64,000 nt of DNA from Roseiarcus sp963709655 (GCA_963709655.1 CAVPXF010000025.1:186001-250000); one strand, 5' to 3'; positions 27,335 to 35,775 are shown, numbered from the stretch's first letter. The notes: a model not told the origin generated them from the letters alone. Made by a program: numbers and translations.

Positions 27335-28267
27335 TCACGCCGCCATCCCCAAGGCCTCCCGCACCTCGGCGCGCAGAATCTGGAATGTCTCGATCAGCGG
27401 CTGCCCGCTCGTGTCGACCCGCAGGTCGGCCTTGGAATAGAACGCCGCCCGGCCGGCCAAGATCGACTTCAAATCCTCCATCGCCTCGGCGCTCGCCGCC
27501 ATCGGCCTGAGATCGCCCTGGGCGGCGACGCGGGCCATGTGGTCTTCCGGGTCGGCCTGCAGCCAGACGGTGGTGCAATGGCGGAGCAGCAGATTGAAGC
27601 TGACGAGGTCCGACACCATGCCGCCCGCGGTCGCGATGACCGCCTCCGGGTAGATCTGCACCGCCTCCTCGAGCGCGCGGCGCTCGTAGCGGCGGTAGGC
27701 GTTCTGCCCGTAGAGGCCGAGAATCTCCGCGGTCGAGCAGCCCGCCATCTTCTCGATCTCGCGGGTGAGTTCGACGAACGGGAAATCGAGGTCCTCCGCC
27801 AGCATCCGCCCGAGGGTCGACTTGCCGGCGCCGCGAAGGCCGATCAGGGCGATCCGCGGCGAGCGCGCCAGCGCCTCGCCGGCGCCTGTTCCGAGCAACT
27901 CGCCGACCGCGACGCGCACCCGCCGCAGCGTCGCTTCGTCGCGGCTCTCCAGCATTTCGCGCAGGAGCAGCCATTCGGGCGACTGGGTCGTCACGTCGCC
28001 CAAAAGCTCGGCGAACGATGAGTGCAGCGCGCGGGTGACCTGCAAGAGGACGAGCACGGAGGCGTTGCCGACCCCGTATTCCAGATTGGCGAGGTGCCGC
28101 TCCGACACGTCGGTCGCCGCCGCGAGGGCCTTCCGCGTCATGCCGCGGCGCGCGCGCAAAGCCCGCACGCGCTCGCCGAGCGCGATCAGAAACGGGTCCT
28201 TGCGCTCGGCCCCGTCGCCGTCGCCGCGCAGGGCGGGCTCCTCCAAAGGCACTATAGTGCTTGACAT
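27335..28267 (-). CDS. boxR: benzoyl-CoA-responsive regulator BoxR (XRE HTH fused to shikimate kinase-like domain)
   Basis: A 310-residue two-domain repressor of the BzdR/BoxR family. Residues about 30-95 form an XRE helix-turn-helix (RVRALRARRGMTRKALAAA, SERHLANLEYG). A short linker leads to a shikimate kinase-like domain with the P-loop IGLRGAGKSTLGRMLAED (near 142-160), which senses benzoyl-CoA instead of catalysing. Its start codon overlaps the 12-bp palindrome GCACTATAGTGC (28250-28261 region), suggesting self-control. BoxR represses box genes until benzoyl-CoA accumulates. It points away from bclA and is convergent with the toxin gene. Confidence 0.95.
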   Translation of the reverse strand: MSSTIVPLEEPALRGDGDGAERKDPFLIALGERVRALRARRGMTRKALAAATDVSERHLANLEYGVGNASVLVLLQVTRALHSSFAELLGDVTTQSPEWLLLREMLESRDEATLRRVRVAVGELLGTGAGEALARSPRIALIGLRGAGKSTLGRMLAEDLDFPFVELTREIEKMAGCSTAEILGLYGQNAYRRYERRALEEAVQIYPEAVIATAGGMVSDLVSFNLLLRHCTTVWLQADPEDHMARVAAQGDLRPMAASAEAMEDLKSILAGRAAFYSKADLRVDTSGQPLIETFQILRAEVREALGMAA

Positions 28268-28311
28268 GAATTGCTTACGCCCATATCAAATCGTTCAGGC
28301 ATAATATTGCA
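28249..28311 (+). promoter_or_regulatory. bclA promoter region with operator-like sites
   Basis: TTGACA (28261-28266) and TATCAA (28284-28289) are spaced by 17 bases. Just upstream is the palindrome GCACTATAGTGC, and just after the expected transcript start lies GGCA-N6-TGCA (28298-28311), like the sites at boxB and boxC. The benzoate-CoA ligase start is 348 bases further on, across a repeat. Confidence 0.55.
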
Positions 28312-28658
28312 TCAATTCGAATCCGGGCAAGCGGTTCCTGCCCGCATGTGACACAATGACCCTGATCTCCCGGACCCTTTCCACCGAGACCCTGAGGGCG
28401 GGACGCAACCCGTGCTCCCGCCCCCCTTGTGGGGGCGGGTTGGGGTGGGGGGTCGCGCAAACCTCTCAATTGGGGGTTGAATTACGACAGATACTCCAGG
28501 TTTGGCGCGACCCCCCTCCTTAATCCTCCCCCACAAGGGGGGAGGAAATCGTCCGCGCGCGTCGCGGAGGTCTTCTTCGCCCGATTGCCCCGCTGTCCCT
28601 TGCCGCAAGGCGAAATTCGGTTCACCTGATTTCCAACAAGACCCAACCGGGAGGAGCA
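28268..28658. repeat. boxR-bclA gap with inverted repeat of about 140 bp
   Basis: Apart from the promoter, the gap contains a long inverted repeat: CCCCCCTTGTGGGGGCGGG and GGGGGGTCGCGC at 28422-28459 mirrored by GCGCGACCCCCCTCC and CCCCCACAAGGGGGG at 28505-28545. A 45-base loop separates the arms. No coding frame is convincing. The structure looks like a dispersed, non-autonomous palindromic element; it lies in the 5' leader of bclA. Confidence 0.7.
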
Positions 28659-30236
28659 ATGTTCGCGAGCGTCGAGGCGCCGCCGGAGGCGTTCAATTTC
28701 GCCCGGCATCTTTTGGACGCCAACGCCGGCCGCCCGGACAAGACCGCCTTCGTCGACGACGAGCGGCGGCTGACCTACAGCCAGCTCGATGAGCGCGTCC
28801 GCCGTTTCGCCGCGGCGCTGAAGGACGCCGGCGTCAAGCGCGAGGAGCGGGTGCTTATCCTCATGCTCGATAGCTGCGACTGGCCGGTCGCGTTCCTCGG
28901 CGCGATCTTCGCCGGCGCCGTCCCCGTCCCGGTCAATACGCTGCTCACCGCCGACGACTACGCCTACATGCTCGAGCACGCCCGCGCCCAGGCGGCGATC
29001 GTCAGCGGCGCGGTGAAGCCGGCGCTCAAGGCCGCACTGACCAAGTCGGACCACGAGGTCCACAAAGTCGTCGTCTCGCGGCCGGCCCAGCCGCTCGAAT
29101 TCGGCGAGGTCGAGTTCGAAGCGTTCCTCGAGGGCCATGCGCCGCTCGCGCGCGCGGCCAAGACCCACGCCGACGATCCCGCCTTCTGGCTCTATTCGTC
29201 GGGTTCGACCGGCCGACCCAAAGGCGCCGTCCATTCCCACGCCAACCCGTACTGGACGGCGGAGCTCTACGGCAAGGCGATCCTGGCGCTCCGCGAGGAC
29301 GACGTCTGCTTCTCGGCGGCGAAGCTGTTCTTCGCCTACGGGCTCGGCAACGCGCTGACCTTTCCGCTCTCCGTTGGCGCGACCGTGCTCTTGATGGCCG
29401 AGCGACCGACGCCGGACGCCGTGTTCAAGCGCTGGCGCGGCGAAGTCGGAAACGTCGAGCCGACGGTCTTCTACGGCGCGCCGACCGGCTTCGCCGGCAT
29501 GCTCGCCTCGGCCGCCCTGCCGGGGCGCGACGAAACCGCTCTGCGCCTTGTCTCCTCGGCGGGCGAGGCGCTGCCGGCCGAGATCGGCGAGCGGTTCAAG
29601 CGGCATTTCGGCGTCGACATCGTCGACGGCATCGGCTCGACCGAGATGCTGCACATCTTCATCTCCAACCGGCCCGACCGGGTGCGCTACGGCACGACCG
29701 GCTGGCCGGTGCCGGGCTACGACATTGAACTGCGCGGCGAAGGCGGCGCGCCCGTCGCGGACGGGGAGCCGGGCGATCTCTATATCCACGGGCCGTCGTC
29801 GGCGCTTATGTACTGGGGCAATCGCGACAAGACGCGCGAGACCTTCCAGGGCGGCTGGACCAAGGCCGGCGACAAATACGTCCGCAATTCCGACGGCTCG
29901 CTGACCTACGCGGGCCGCACCGACGACATGCTCAAGGTCAGCGGCGTCTATGTGAGCCCGTTCGAGGTCGAGGCGACCATCGTCCAGCATCCCGCGGTGC
30001 TGGAAGCCGCAGTGATCGGCGTGCCGGACGCCGAGGGGCTCATCAAGACCAAGGCGTTCGTGGTGCTGAAAGCCGGCGAGGCGGTCGACGAAGCGGAGCT
30101 CAAGGCCTTTGTCAAGGACCGGCTCGCGCCCTACAAATACCCGCGCGCCATCGAGTTCGTCGCCGAATTGCCGAAGACCGCGACCGGCAAGATCCAGCGC
30201 TTTCGCTTGAGAGCGATGGAGCGCGCCCGCGCATGA
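28659..30236 (+). CDS. bclA: benzoate-CoA ligase
   Basis: A 525-residue acyl-CoA synthetase of the ANL superfamily, the size of BclA/BadA. It activates benzoate with ATP and CoA to benzoyl-CoA, the substrate of BoxAB. The phosphate-binding loop is LYSSGSTGRPKGAVHSH (near 176-192), the adenine motif includes SSAGEALPAEI and GIGSTEMLHIF, typical of the benzoate-CoA ligase family, and the C-terminal hinge and catalytic lysine are TYAGRTDDMLKVSG and ELPKTATGKIQRF. Its ATG lies after GGGAGGAGCA. The stop overlaps the ATG of the NUDIX gene, so both are co-transcribed. Confidence 0.96.
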   Translation: MFASVEAPPEAFNFARHLLDANAGRPDKTAFVDDERRLTYSQLDERVRRFAAALKDAGVKREERVLILMLDSCDWPVAFLGAIFAGAVPVPVNTLLTADDYAYMLEHARAQAAIVSGAVKPALKAALTKSDHEVHKVVVSRPAQPLEFGEVEFEAFLEGHAPLARAAKTHADDPAFWLYSSGSTGRPKGAVHSHANPYWTAELYGKAILALREDDVCFSAAKLFFAYGLGNALTFPLSVGATVLLMAERPTPDAVFKRWRGEVGNVEPTVFYGAPTGFAGMLASAALPGRDETALRLVSSAGEALPAEIGERFKRHFGVDIVDGIGSTEMLHIFISNRPDRVRYGTTGWPVPGYDIELRGEGGAPVADGEPGDLYIHGPSSALMYWGNRDKTRETFQGGWTKAGDKYVRNSDGSLTYAGRTDDMLKVSGVYVSPFEVEATIVQHPAVLEAAVIGVPDAEGLIKTKAFVVLKAGEAVDEAELKAFVKDRLAPYKYPRAIEFVAELPKTATGKIQRFRLRAMERARA

Positions 30237-31055
30237 CTGAAACGCCCGCCCCCGTCGCGCCCCGTCCCGCCGCCTCGATCCTGCTGTTGCGCGATGGGCC
30301 CGCGGGGCTCGAGACCTTCATGGTCGTGCGCCATCATCAGATCGACTTCGCCTCGGGGGCGCTGGTCTTTCCCGGCGGCCGGATGGAGGCGGCGGACGCG
30401 GAGATGGCGCTCGCTGTAGCCGCGGTCGCTGACCGCGGCCGCTGCGGTCAGCGACCGCGGCTACAGGAGGGCGCGGAGCGACCGCGGCTACAGGCCGACC
30501 CGCTCGCCCCCTTCAAGGTCGCGGCGATCCGCGAGGCGTTCGAGGAATGCGGGGTACTGCTGGCGAGAGCCGAGGGCGAGGACGGGTTCGTCGCGGCCGC
30601 CCGGGCGGCCGCGCTCGACCGCGCCGCGCCCTTCGCCGATCTCATGGCGAGGGAAAGACTCGCGCCGGCGCTCGACGCGCTCGTTCCCTTCGCCCACTGG
30701 ATCACGCCCGACTTCCTGCCGAAGCGGTTCGACACCCATTTCTTCTTGGCGCTCGCCCCCGCCGACCAAGCGCTCGTCCACGACGGGCGCGAGGCGGTCG
30801 ATTTCGGTCTGGATCTCGCCGCAGGAGGCCCTCGCCGAGCACGGAAAGCGCTTCAAGCTCCTGTTCCCGACCCACCGCAACTTGTGGAAGCTTTCGGCCC
30901 ATAAGGACGCCGCCTCCGCGCTCGCCGCCGCCCGGGCGACGCCCATCGTCACCGTGCAGCCCGAAAGGGTCACGGTCGACGGCGGCCCCGGGCTCAAAAT
31001 CCCGGCGGAGGCGGGCTACGGCGGCGAGGCCTTCTCGGTCGTGGGACTCCTGTAG
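30233..31055 (+). pseudogene. NUDIX hydrolase with in-frame palindromic insertion and one frameshift
   Basis: A NUDIX family pyrophosphohydrolase: FPGGRMEAADAEMA and AAIREAFEECGVLLA carry the core of the Nudix box. Between them, residues about 61-87 (VAAVADRGRCGQRPRLQ and more) are encoded by the palindromic element at 30414-30493, which is a whole number of codons. After residue 190 (REAVDF) the frame breaks: reading on with one base removed near 30803 gives SVWISPQEALAEHGKRFKLL to a stop at 31055, which fits the family's C-terminus. So the gene has one frameshift inside TTT. It overlaps bclA by 4 bases, but a role in benzoate metabolism is not evident. Confidence 0.7.
30414..30493. repeat. 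CTGTAG-ended palindromic element (copy 2), inside a coding sequence
   Basis: Arms at 30414-30436 and 30444-30466 are perfect 23-base reverse complements, starting CTGTAG and ending CTACAG around GGCCGCT. A third half-copy (30477-30493) follows. The element is inserted in frame in the variable loop of the NUDIX protein. Confidence 0.85.
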
Positions 31056-31172
31056 CCCCTCGCCCGCTCTGCGGGAGAGGGCGTCGCCGCAGGCGACGGG
31101 TGAGGGGAGGCGCGTCATCCCCTCATCCGACGTGCTACGCCCGCCACCTTCTCCCGCAAGCGGGAGAAGGGG
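31056..31172. repeat. dispersed repeat between NUDIX and ureG genes
   Basis: The gap between the convergent genes contains CCCGCTCTGCGGGAGAGG and CTTCTCCCGCAAGCGGGAGAAGG-type stems (short stems GCGGGAG/CTCCCGC) and GGTGAGGGGAGGCG. It is one of the CCCTCACCC/AAGGTGG family units. No gene is visible. Confidence 0.6.
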
Positions 31173-31793
31173 TCACCCCGCCGCCAGCCCGCCCTTCTCG
31201 CGCAAGAAGGCGATCACTTCGTCCACCCCCTGCCCCGTCTTCATGTTGGCCATGACGAACGGCCGGGCCTTGCGCTGGATTTTGGCGTCGCGGGCCATGA
31301 CCTCGAGGTCGGCGCCGACGTAAGGGGCGAGGTCGGTCTTGTTGATGACGAGGAGGTCCGAGCGGGTGATGCCGGGGCCGCCTTTGCGCGGGATCTTCTC
31401 GCCGCCAGAGACGTCGATGACATAGATGGTGAGGTCGGCGAGCTCGGGCGAGAAGGTCGCAGCCAGGTTGTCGCCGCCCGATTCGATCAGGATCATGTCG
31501 AGGTTGGGGAAGCGCTTGCGCATGTCGGCGACCGCGGCGAGGTTGATCGAGGCGTCCTCGCGGATGGCGGTATGCGGGCAGCCGCCCGTCTCGACCCCCA
31601 TGATCCGCTCGGCCGGCAGCGCGCCCGCCTCGACCAGGATGCGCGCGTCTTCCTTGGTGTAGATGTCGTTGGTGATCGCGGCGATGTCGAGTTCGTCCCG
31701 CAGGCGCTTGCAAAGCTGCTCCATCAGCGCCGTCTTGCCGGAGCCGACGGGGCCGCCGACGCCGACGCGGAGGGGGTGTTTTGGGGAGGTCAT
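31173..31793 (-). CDS. ureG: urease accessory GTPase UreG
   Basis: A 206-residue SIMIBI GTPase that with UreF, UreD/UreH and UreE loads nickel into urease. The P-loop is VGGPVGSGKTALME, the metal-binding CPH motif appears in ETGGCPHTAIRED, ESGGDNLAATF is the switch region and INKTDLAPYVGADLE the guanine specificity motif. The length is standard. Unlike usual loci, it is separated from ureF by about 3 kb holding a toxin-antitoxin pair and an SPFH operon. The catalytic urease subunits are not in the window. Confidence 0.97.
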   Translation of the reverse strand: MTSPKHPLRVGVGGPVGSGKTALMEQLCKRLRDELDIAAITNDIYTKEDARILVEAGALPAERIMGVETGGCPHTAIREDASINLAAVADMRKRFPNLDMILIESGGDNLAATFSPELADLTIYVIDVSGGEKIPRKGGPGITRSDLLVINKTDLAPYVGADLEVMARDAKIQRKARPFVMANMKTGQGVDEVIAFLREKGGLAAG

Positions 31794-31945
31794 GAGCGCG
31801 GGTCCGATCGGCGGCTGGCCGGGTCAAAGGCCATCATAGCCAGCACGATAGCAGAATGCGCGCGGGTCTGTTTCCAACGATCGAACAGGTGCGCGGGCTC
31901 TTCCATTGTGGTAGAAGGGCTCCAAAATGGAGCGGTTTCAGAACC

Positions 31946-32182
31946 ATGCCGGTCAACCTTTCGATCAAAAACGCCCCGGACGACGTCGTCGAGCGCCTAC
32001 GGCGGCGGGCGGAACGGAACCATCGCTCTTTGCAGGGCGAGATGCTGGCCATCCTCGAAGACGCGGTCCGTCCCGAACGCAGATTGAGCCCGGGCGAACT
32101 GCTGGCGGAGGTTCGCCGTCTCGGTCTTCGCGGAGCGGCTGAAGCGGCGGACATCGTCAGGTCCAACCGTGATCAACGCTAA
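31946..32182 (+). CDS. FitA/VapB-type ribbon-helix-helix antitoxin
   Basis: A 78-residue protein beginning MPVNLSIKNAPDDVVERLRRR, the ribbon-helix-helix of FitA-like plasmid stability antitoxins; AERNHRSLQGEMLAILEDA is the second helix pair. The C-terminal RLSPGELLAEVRRLGL binds the toxin. Start ATG at 31946; the frame upstream to 31856 is not conserved. It overlaps the following PIN toxin gene by 14 bases. The pair is a second toxin-antitoxin module within 6 kb. Confidence 0.9.
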   Translation: MPVNLSIKNAPDDVVERLRRRAERNHRSLQGEMLAILEDAVRPERRLSPGELLAEVRRLGLRGAAEAADIVRSNRDQR

Positions 32183-32555
32183 GATCGTCGACGCGTCGGC
32201 GCTTGCCGCGTTGCTGTTCGACGAACCGGAGGCCGAGGCAATCGGGGCGCGGCTCGAGGGCGCAGGTCTGGCTGCGCCGGCGCTGCTCGGATTCGAACTT
32301 GCAAATGTCTGTCTCACCAAAATACGGCGCCGACCTCAAGAGCGCGACGCCCTGCGCAACGCCTTCCGACTGGCGGACAGGTTGGCCATCGAGACAGTCG
32401 CGGTCGATCACGCCGCTGTGCTGGAGCTGGCCGAGCGATCAGGTTTGACCGCCTACGATGCAAGCTATCTATGGCTCGCCCACACGCTGGGCGGCGAACT
32501 GGTCACGCTCGACCGGGCGTTGCTGGCGGCCGCGACGCAACTTGCGCGCCGCTGA
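32169..32555 (+). CDS. PIN-domain toxin (VapC/FitB type)
   Basis: A 128-residue PIN nuclease starting with GTG (MINAKIVDASALAALLF). Active-site acids are in IVDASALA (Asp 8), LGFELANV (Glu), LTAYDASYLWLA (Asp) and GGELVTLDRALL (Asp). It overlaps the antitoxin gene by 14 bases, giving coupled translation. Expected function: tRNA or mRNA cleavage under stress, held in check by the RHH antitoxin. It lies between ureG and the SPFH operon. Confidence 0.9.
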   Translation: MINAKIVDASALAALLFDEPEAEAIGARLEGAGLAAPALLGFELANVCLTKIRRRPQERDALRNAFRLADRLAIETVAVDHAAVLELAERSGLTAYDASYLWLAHTLGGELVTLDRALLAAATQLARR

Positions 32556-32593
32556 CGATCGAGCGGCCACATAGGACCGTGCTCGCGCGACGC

Positions 32594-33139
32594 TCAGACG
32601 ACCAGCGCCATCTGGCGATCCCGCAACGCCGCCTCGATGCTCCTGAGGCCCGCCTGAATCTCCGAAGATTTCTCGATCATCCAGGCGCCGTCCTTCTGGT
32701 CGAGCATGGCGCGCAGCATCTCCGCCCGGCCCGCCACGTCCATGTCGGAACTGAGGAGACGCTGGAGCGTCGCCGCCTCGTGCCGATAGCGCTGGGTCAT
32801 CCGATCGTTTTCGGGAACTGGCTGCGCGCGAATCCGCCCTTCGAGCGCTCCGATCTCTTGCGACAACCGCTCCAGCATCCCAGCGCCCGCAATGGCGTCG
32901 GGATCGGGCAGAGGTTTCTCCCGCGTCGGCGCCGCAAGACGCTCCCGCCGGTAGGCGCTTTCCGCCGTCTCGACCGAAGCTCGCGCCAACCCCAAGAGCC
33001 AGCTGACCTTGGCGCGCACCGTCAAGTCGTCGGCGCGCAGTTGATTTTCGAGCCGATAGAAATTGTAGCCCCAGCCGTGGAACAAGTTCACGGCGATCTT
33101 TTCCAGCTCGTCGACGTCGTAAAAGTCGGTGTCGGGCAT
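32594..33139 (-). CDS. alpha-helical protein of unknown function, operon with SPFH-like gene
   Basis: A 181-residue protein I do not recognise. It begins MPDTDFYDVDELEKIAVNLFHGWGYNFYRLENQLR and has aromatic-rich N-terminal helices (quoted: FHGWGYNFY), then long amphipathic helices with many charged residues. It has no signal peptide, no membrane helix and no obvious catalytic motif. The coding start lies 4 bases after the stop of the SPFH-like gene, so the two act together. The likely picture is a partner that binds the SPFH oligomer, but that is inference from position. Confidence 0.7.
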   Translation of the reverse strand: MPDTDFYDVDELEKIAVNLFHGWGYNFYRLENQLRADDLTVRAKVSWLLGLARASVETAESAYRRERLAAPTREKPLPDPDAIAGAGMLERLSQEIGALEGRIRAQPVPENDRMTQRYRHEAATLQRLLSSDMDVAGRAEMLRAMLDQKDGAWMIEKSSEIQAGLRSIEAALRDRQMALVV

Positions 33140-33143
33140 GGCG

Positions 33144-33977
33144 TTACTTCGTCAATCCAGCTTCCTCGCCGACGGGATAGAAGCCGACAGGCGGTCCGCC
33201 GATCTGAAACGGCATTCCGACCGCCGCATTGGGAGCGGAGACGAGACCCTTCTCGGCCATCTTCAAGGCCAAATAATAGCGCACCGCCTCGATCGGCGTC
33301 AGTCCAAGCGCCTGCAACGAGAGAAGCTCGCGCATGCGATCGTCCTTGGGCAGGATAAGAACCTTCAGGTCGTTGAGCATGATGCCATAGACCTTGAGGA
33401 AATCGCTCAAATGGGCTTTGACGCTCTCGCGCAGTTCGTTGATGTGAGCATTGATGTTTTCGAGCTTGGTGACCTGAACAACCTGATTGATCGCCTGCTC
33501 GATCGCTGGCCCCGCGTAATCCGCGAGCTCTCCAGTATTGATGGTCTGGCCGGCGAACGGCATATGAGTGATCAGATCGAGCGCCGCTTCCTTGCTGTCG
33601 ACATGGACGTAATAGTCGACCTGATAGGCCACTTCCGCCATCTCGGCGCTGGTCGCGATACCCTTATTGCTGACGAGCAATTTGGAGCGGTTGATATAAA
33701 TCACTTCGTAGACCCAAGGCGAACTGCCGCCAAAAAAACCTTGCACGATTGAGCCGACCAACGGCTTGTCAGGCGTGGTCAAGGCGTATTGACCGGTCTC
33801 GTAGACGTTCAGAACTGCGCCGCGCGATTTCAGAATGCAGAAGTGATTGCTTTCAACGGTCAATAGCGACCCGGACACGATGCTTTCATCGATGATCTTG
33901 GCCGCGATATTCGTGAGTCCGAGCATGTCGGTGCCGTCGCGCAACAGCGACGTGATGACTTGACGTGTGATGGCCAT
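33144..33977 (-). CDS. SPFH/band-7-like domain protein
   Basis: A 277-residue protein, start ATG at 33977. VESNHFCILKSRGAVLNVYETGQYAL resembles the N-terminal strand of SPFH domain proteins (virion core protein-like branch), where the phrase 'exposes a membrane-associated strand' is replaced here by a hydrophilic start: there is no transmembrane helix, so it is cytoplasmic or peripheral. Typical SPFH elements follow: VDYYVHVDSKEAALDLI and a C-terminal coiled-coil with LKVLILPKDDRMREL and ALGLTPIEAVRYYLALKMAEKG. Such proteins form large ring or cage oligomers at membranes and organise other enzymes. First gene of a two-gene operon with the helical protein, inserted between ureF and ureG. Confidence 0.65.
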   Translation of the reverse strand: MAITRQVITSLLRDGTDMLGLTNIAAKIIDESIVSGSLLTVESNHFCILKSRGAVLNVYETGQYALTTPDKPLVGSIVQGFFGGSSPWVYEVIYINRSKLLVSNKGIATSAEMAEVAYQVDYYVHVDSKEAALDLITHMPFAGQTINTGELADYAGPAIEQAINQVVQVTKLENINAHINELRESVKAHLSDFLKVYGIMLNDLKVLILPKDDRMRELLSLQALGLTPIEAVRYYLALKMAEKGLVSAPNAAVGMPFQIGGPPVGFYPVGEEAGLTK

Positions 33978-34142
33978 TGAGACTCTCGATTCGTTGACTG
34001 CGACCCAAGCGAGAAGAGGGGACAATGGTTGACGAAAGACTATGTCCTTTCCCGGCCAACGCGGGCGCCAATCGGGCCGAACCCGGCGTCGGAACTTCGC
34101 TTCCGGCTACTCGGGAGAGTGGAGGGCCGGGGCGAGGGCAAG

Positions 34143-34350
34143 TCAAGACCTGAACAGCCTGGAATATTGCGCCTCGTGGCGCATCGCCGCGATGTCGGCG
34201 CGGAAGGCGTGAGGCGCCGAGGGCGGCCCGCGCCGAGGCGGTCGCCTCGCGGGCAAGCGCGTGGGGATGCGCGGGATGAGCGTCGCCTGAACTCTTCCGC
34301 CCATCGGTCCGGCCGATCGGTCCGAGGGCGACGCGGCGGACACGGCATTC
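34143..34350 (-). pseudogene. duplicated 3' end of ureF (fragment)
   Basis: Read on the minus strand, this segment ends HAFRADIAAMRHEAQYSRLFR and contains GRVQATLIPRI, close copies of the last ~60 residues of the intact UreF at 34723 (FRADIAAMRHETQYSRLFR, QKVQATLIPRI). The first part of the gene is absent and the frame between the two motifs is broken. The copy is about 580 bases away from the ureF stop. It marks where the insertion between ureF and ureG happened, probably by a duplication or strand-slippage event. Confidence 0.8.
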
Positions 34351-34722
34351 ATATTATTGACGAATTCGGAAAAACCTGTACCATCGTTTCCGTCGAACAA
34401 AAAATGGCGCTGGGCAGTCTTCGCGCCTGGACCCGACCCGACGGAAAGCAGGATGAGCATTCGCCCGATCGACGCCTTAGGCTCCGCCGCTTGCGCTTTC
34501 GGCCGGCGCGCCCAAGCGGCGTTTTAACCAAACCGCGACTTGTTTTTCGCCGAACTCGCTCGCAAGCCTTTGAAATCGCTCAAAACACGGGTGGATATGG
34601 GGCCGGAATTGACGTCCGAACGCATGCTGAACGCATGTCGAACGATGCTGAACAGGCGCCGAACCGGGTCCGAACGGCGCCGAACGGAGTGCTTCTGCAA
34701 TCGGGTTGCGGGACCCATGTCC
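34351..34722. repeat. spacer with helically phased GAACG repeats (34616-34690)
   Basis: The spacer between the ureF copies is low in coding potential. Within it, GAACG-like words follow at 11, 11, 10, 11, 11 and 10 bases (e.g. GAACGCATGCT, GAACGCATGTC, GAACGATGCT), about one per helical turn, in all 7 copies. A second array is at 58703-58765 on the other strand. No spacers of CRISPR type exist and no gene is visible. Confidence 0.6.
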
Positions 34723-35418
34723 TCATGACCTGAAGAGCCTCGAATACTGCGTCTCGTGCCGCATCGCGGCGATGTCGGCGCGGAAGGCGCAGGCGCCGAG
34801 GTCGGCGAGAGTCGAACCTGCCGCCTCGCGGGCGAGCGCGCGGATGCGCGGGATCAGCGTCGCCTGAACCTTCTGCCCATCGGTCTGGCCGATGGGCCCA
34901 AGGCGCACCACGGCGGAGACCGCCGCCGCGACCTGCGCCAGGACGAAGGCCTGAAGGCTCGCCTCGCGCGGCAGGGCGTGGCCGGCGGCGGCCGCGGCGA
35001 CGGCGGCCGGATAGGCGACGCGCTCGGCCTCGGCCAGCGCCCGCAGGGGCGGGCAATCCCAGGCCGCCCGCGCCGCGGCGACGAAGGCGGCCCCCTGCGC
35101 CGTCGTCTCCAGCCGCCGCTCGGCGGAGGTTGCGAGCGCTATGGCGAGCTCATTGGTTTCGGCGAGCGCGCCCCAGTCCTCCGCCTCGGCGTTGCGGAAG
35201 CCTTCGGCGAACAGGATCGCGTCGGCGCGCGGCGCCCCGAAGCTCAAGAGGTCGACCAGCCAGCCGCCGAGCGAGCGCGCGTCCTTCACGTCGCCCGCCT
35301 CCACCGCCCATTCGAGCCCCTGCGAATAGGCGAACGAGCCGACCGGAAAGGCCGGCGACAGCCACAGCATGAGCGGCAGCAGCGCCGCCTCGGCGTCGGC
35401 GGCGGCGAGACCGTTCAT
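34723..35418 (-). CDS. ureF: urease accessory protein UreF
   Basis: A 231-residue protein. LLPLMLWLSPAFPVGSFAYSQGLEWAVEAG is the conserved UreF N-terminus (quoted: WLSPAFPVGSFAYSQGLE), GDVKDARSLGGWL follows, and the C-terminus FRADIAAMRHETQYSRLFRS is the hallmark UreG/UreD-binding tail. UreF controls GTP hydrolysis by UreG during nickel insertion. The ATG at 35418 has GAGGAGAAGG directly upstream. The order on the minus strand is ureE, ureF, then the insertion, then ureG. A 3' copy is at 34143. Confidence 0.97.
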   Translation of the reverse strand: MNGLAAADAEAALLPLMLWLSPAFPVGSFAYSQGLEWAVEAGDVKDARSLGGWLVDLLSFGAPRADAILFAEGFRNAEAEDWGALAETNELAIALATSAERRLETTAQGAAFVAAARAAWDCPPLRALAEAERVAYPAAVAAAAAGHALPREASLQAFVLAQVAAAVSAVVRLGPIGQTDGQKVQATLIPRIRALAREAAGSTLADLGACAFRADIAAMRHETQYSRLFRS

Positions 35419-35775
35419 TCCTTCTCCTCGCGTAGCCCGTCGACAGACGGGCGTCGTTCGACGCCCTTTGCGGGGCTGCGGCATTCACACAAGTCGATGT
35501 CGTTGCGCGCGTCCTTCTCCGCTAAGCGGGGAAGGTGGCCCGGAGGGCCGGATGGGGTGCGGAAAGCAGGGATGGTTCGACTATGGCTCACGGTGACGAT
35601 CGTGCAATCCGACCCAAAGTTGCGGCAGCGGACTACACCCCATCCGGCGCTTGGCGCCACCTTCCCCAGCAGAGCTGGAGAAGGATAGCGCCTCACCTTC
35701 GAGACGCGTGCATCTCGCAGCGAGCGGGGAGAGCAGGCCCGCTCCCAACTGATCCGCGCAATCGCAATTGGCCCG
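35419..35775. repeat. intergenic repeats between ureE and ureF
   Basis: The gap holds the CGTAGCCCGTCGACAGACGG unit (35427-35475, same family as 13961 and 59036) and an inverted pair GGTGGCCCGGAGGGCC / GGCGCTTGGCGCCACC at 35535-35670 flanking about 90 bases. These are dispersed hairpin repeats. No coding frame is convincing. Confidence 0.6.

Noticed and set aside
34616..34690. Possible CRISPR array
   Set aside because: Units are 10-11 bases with no spacers of constant length and no cas genes nearby.
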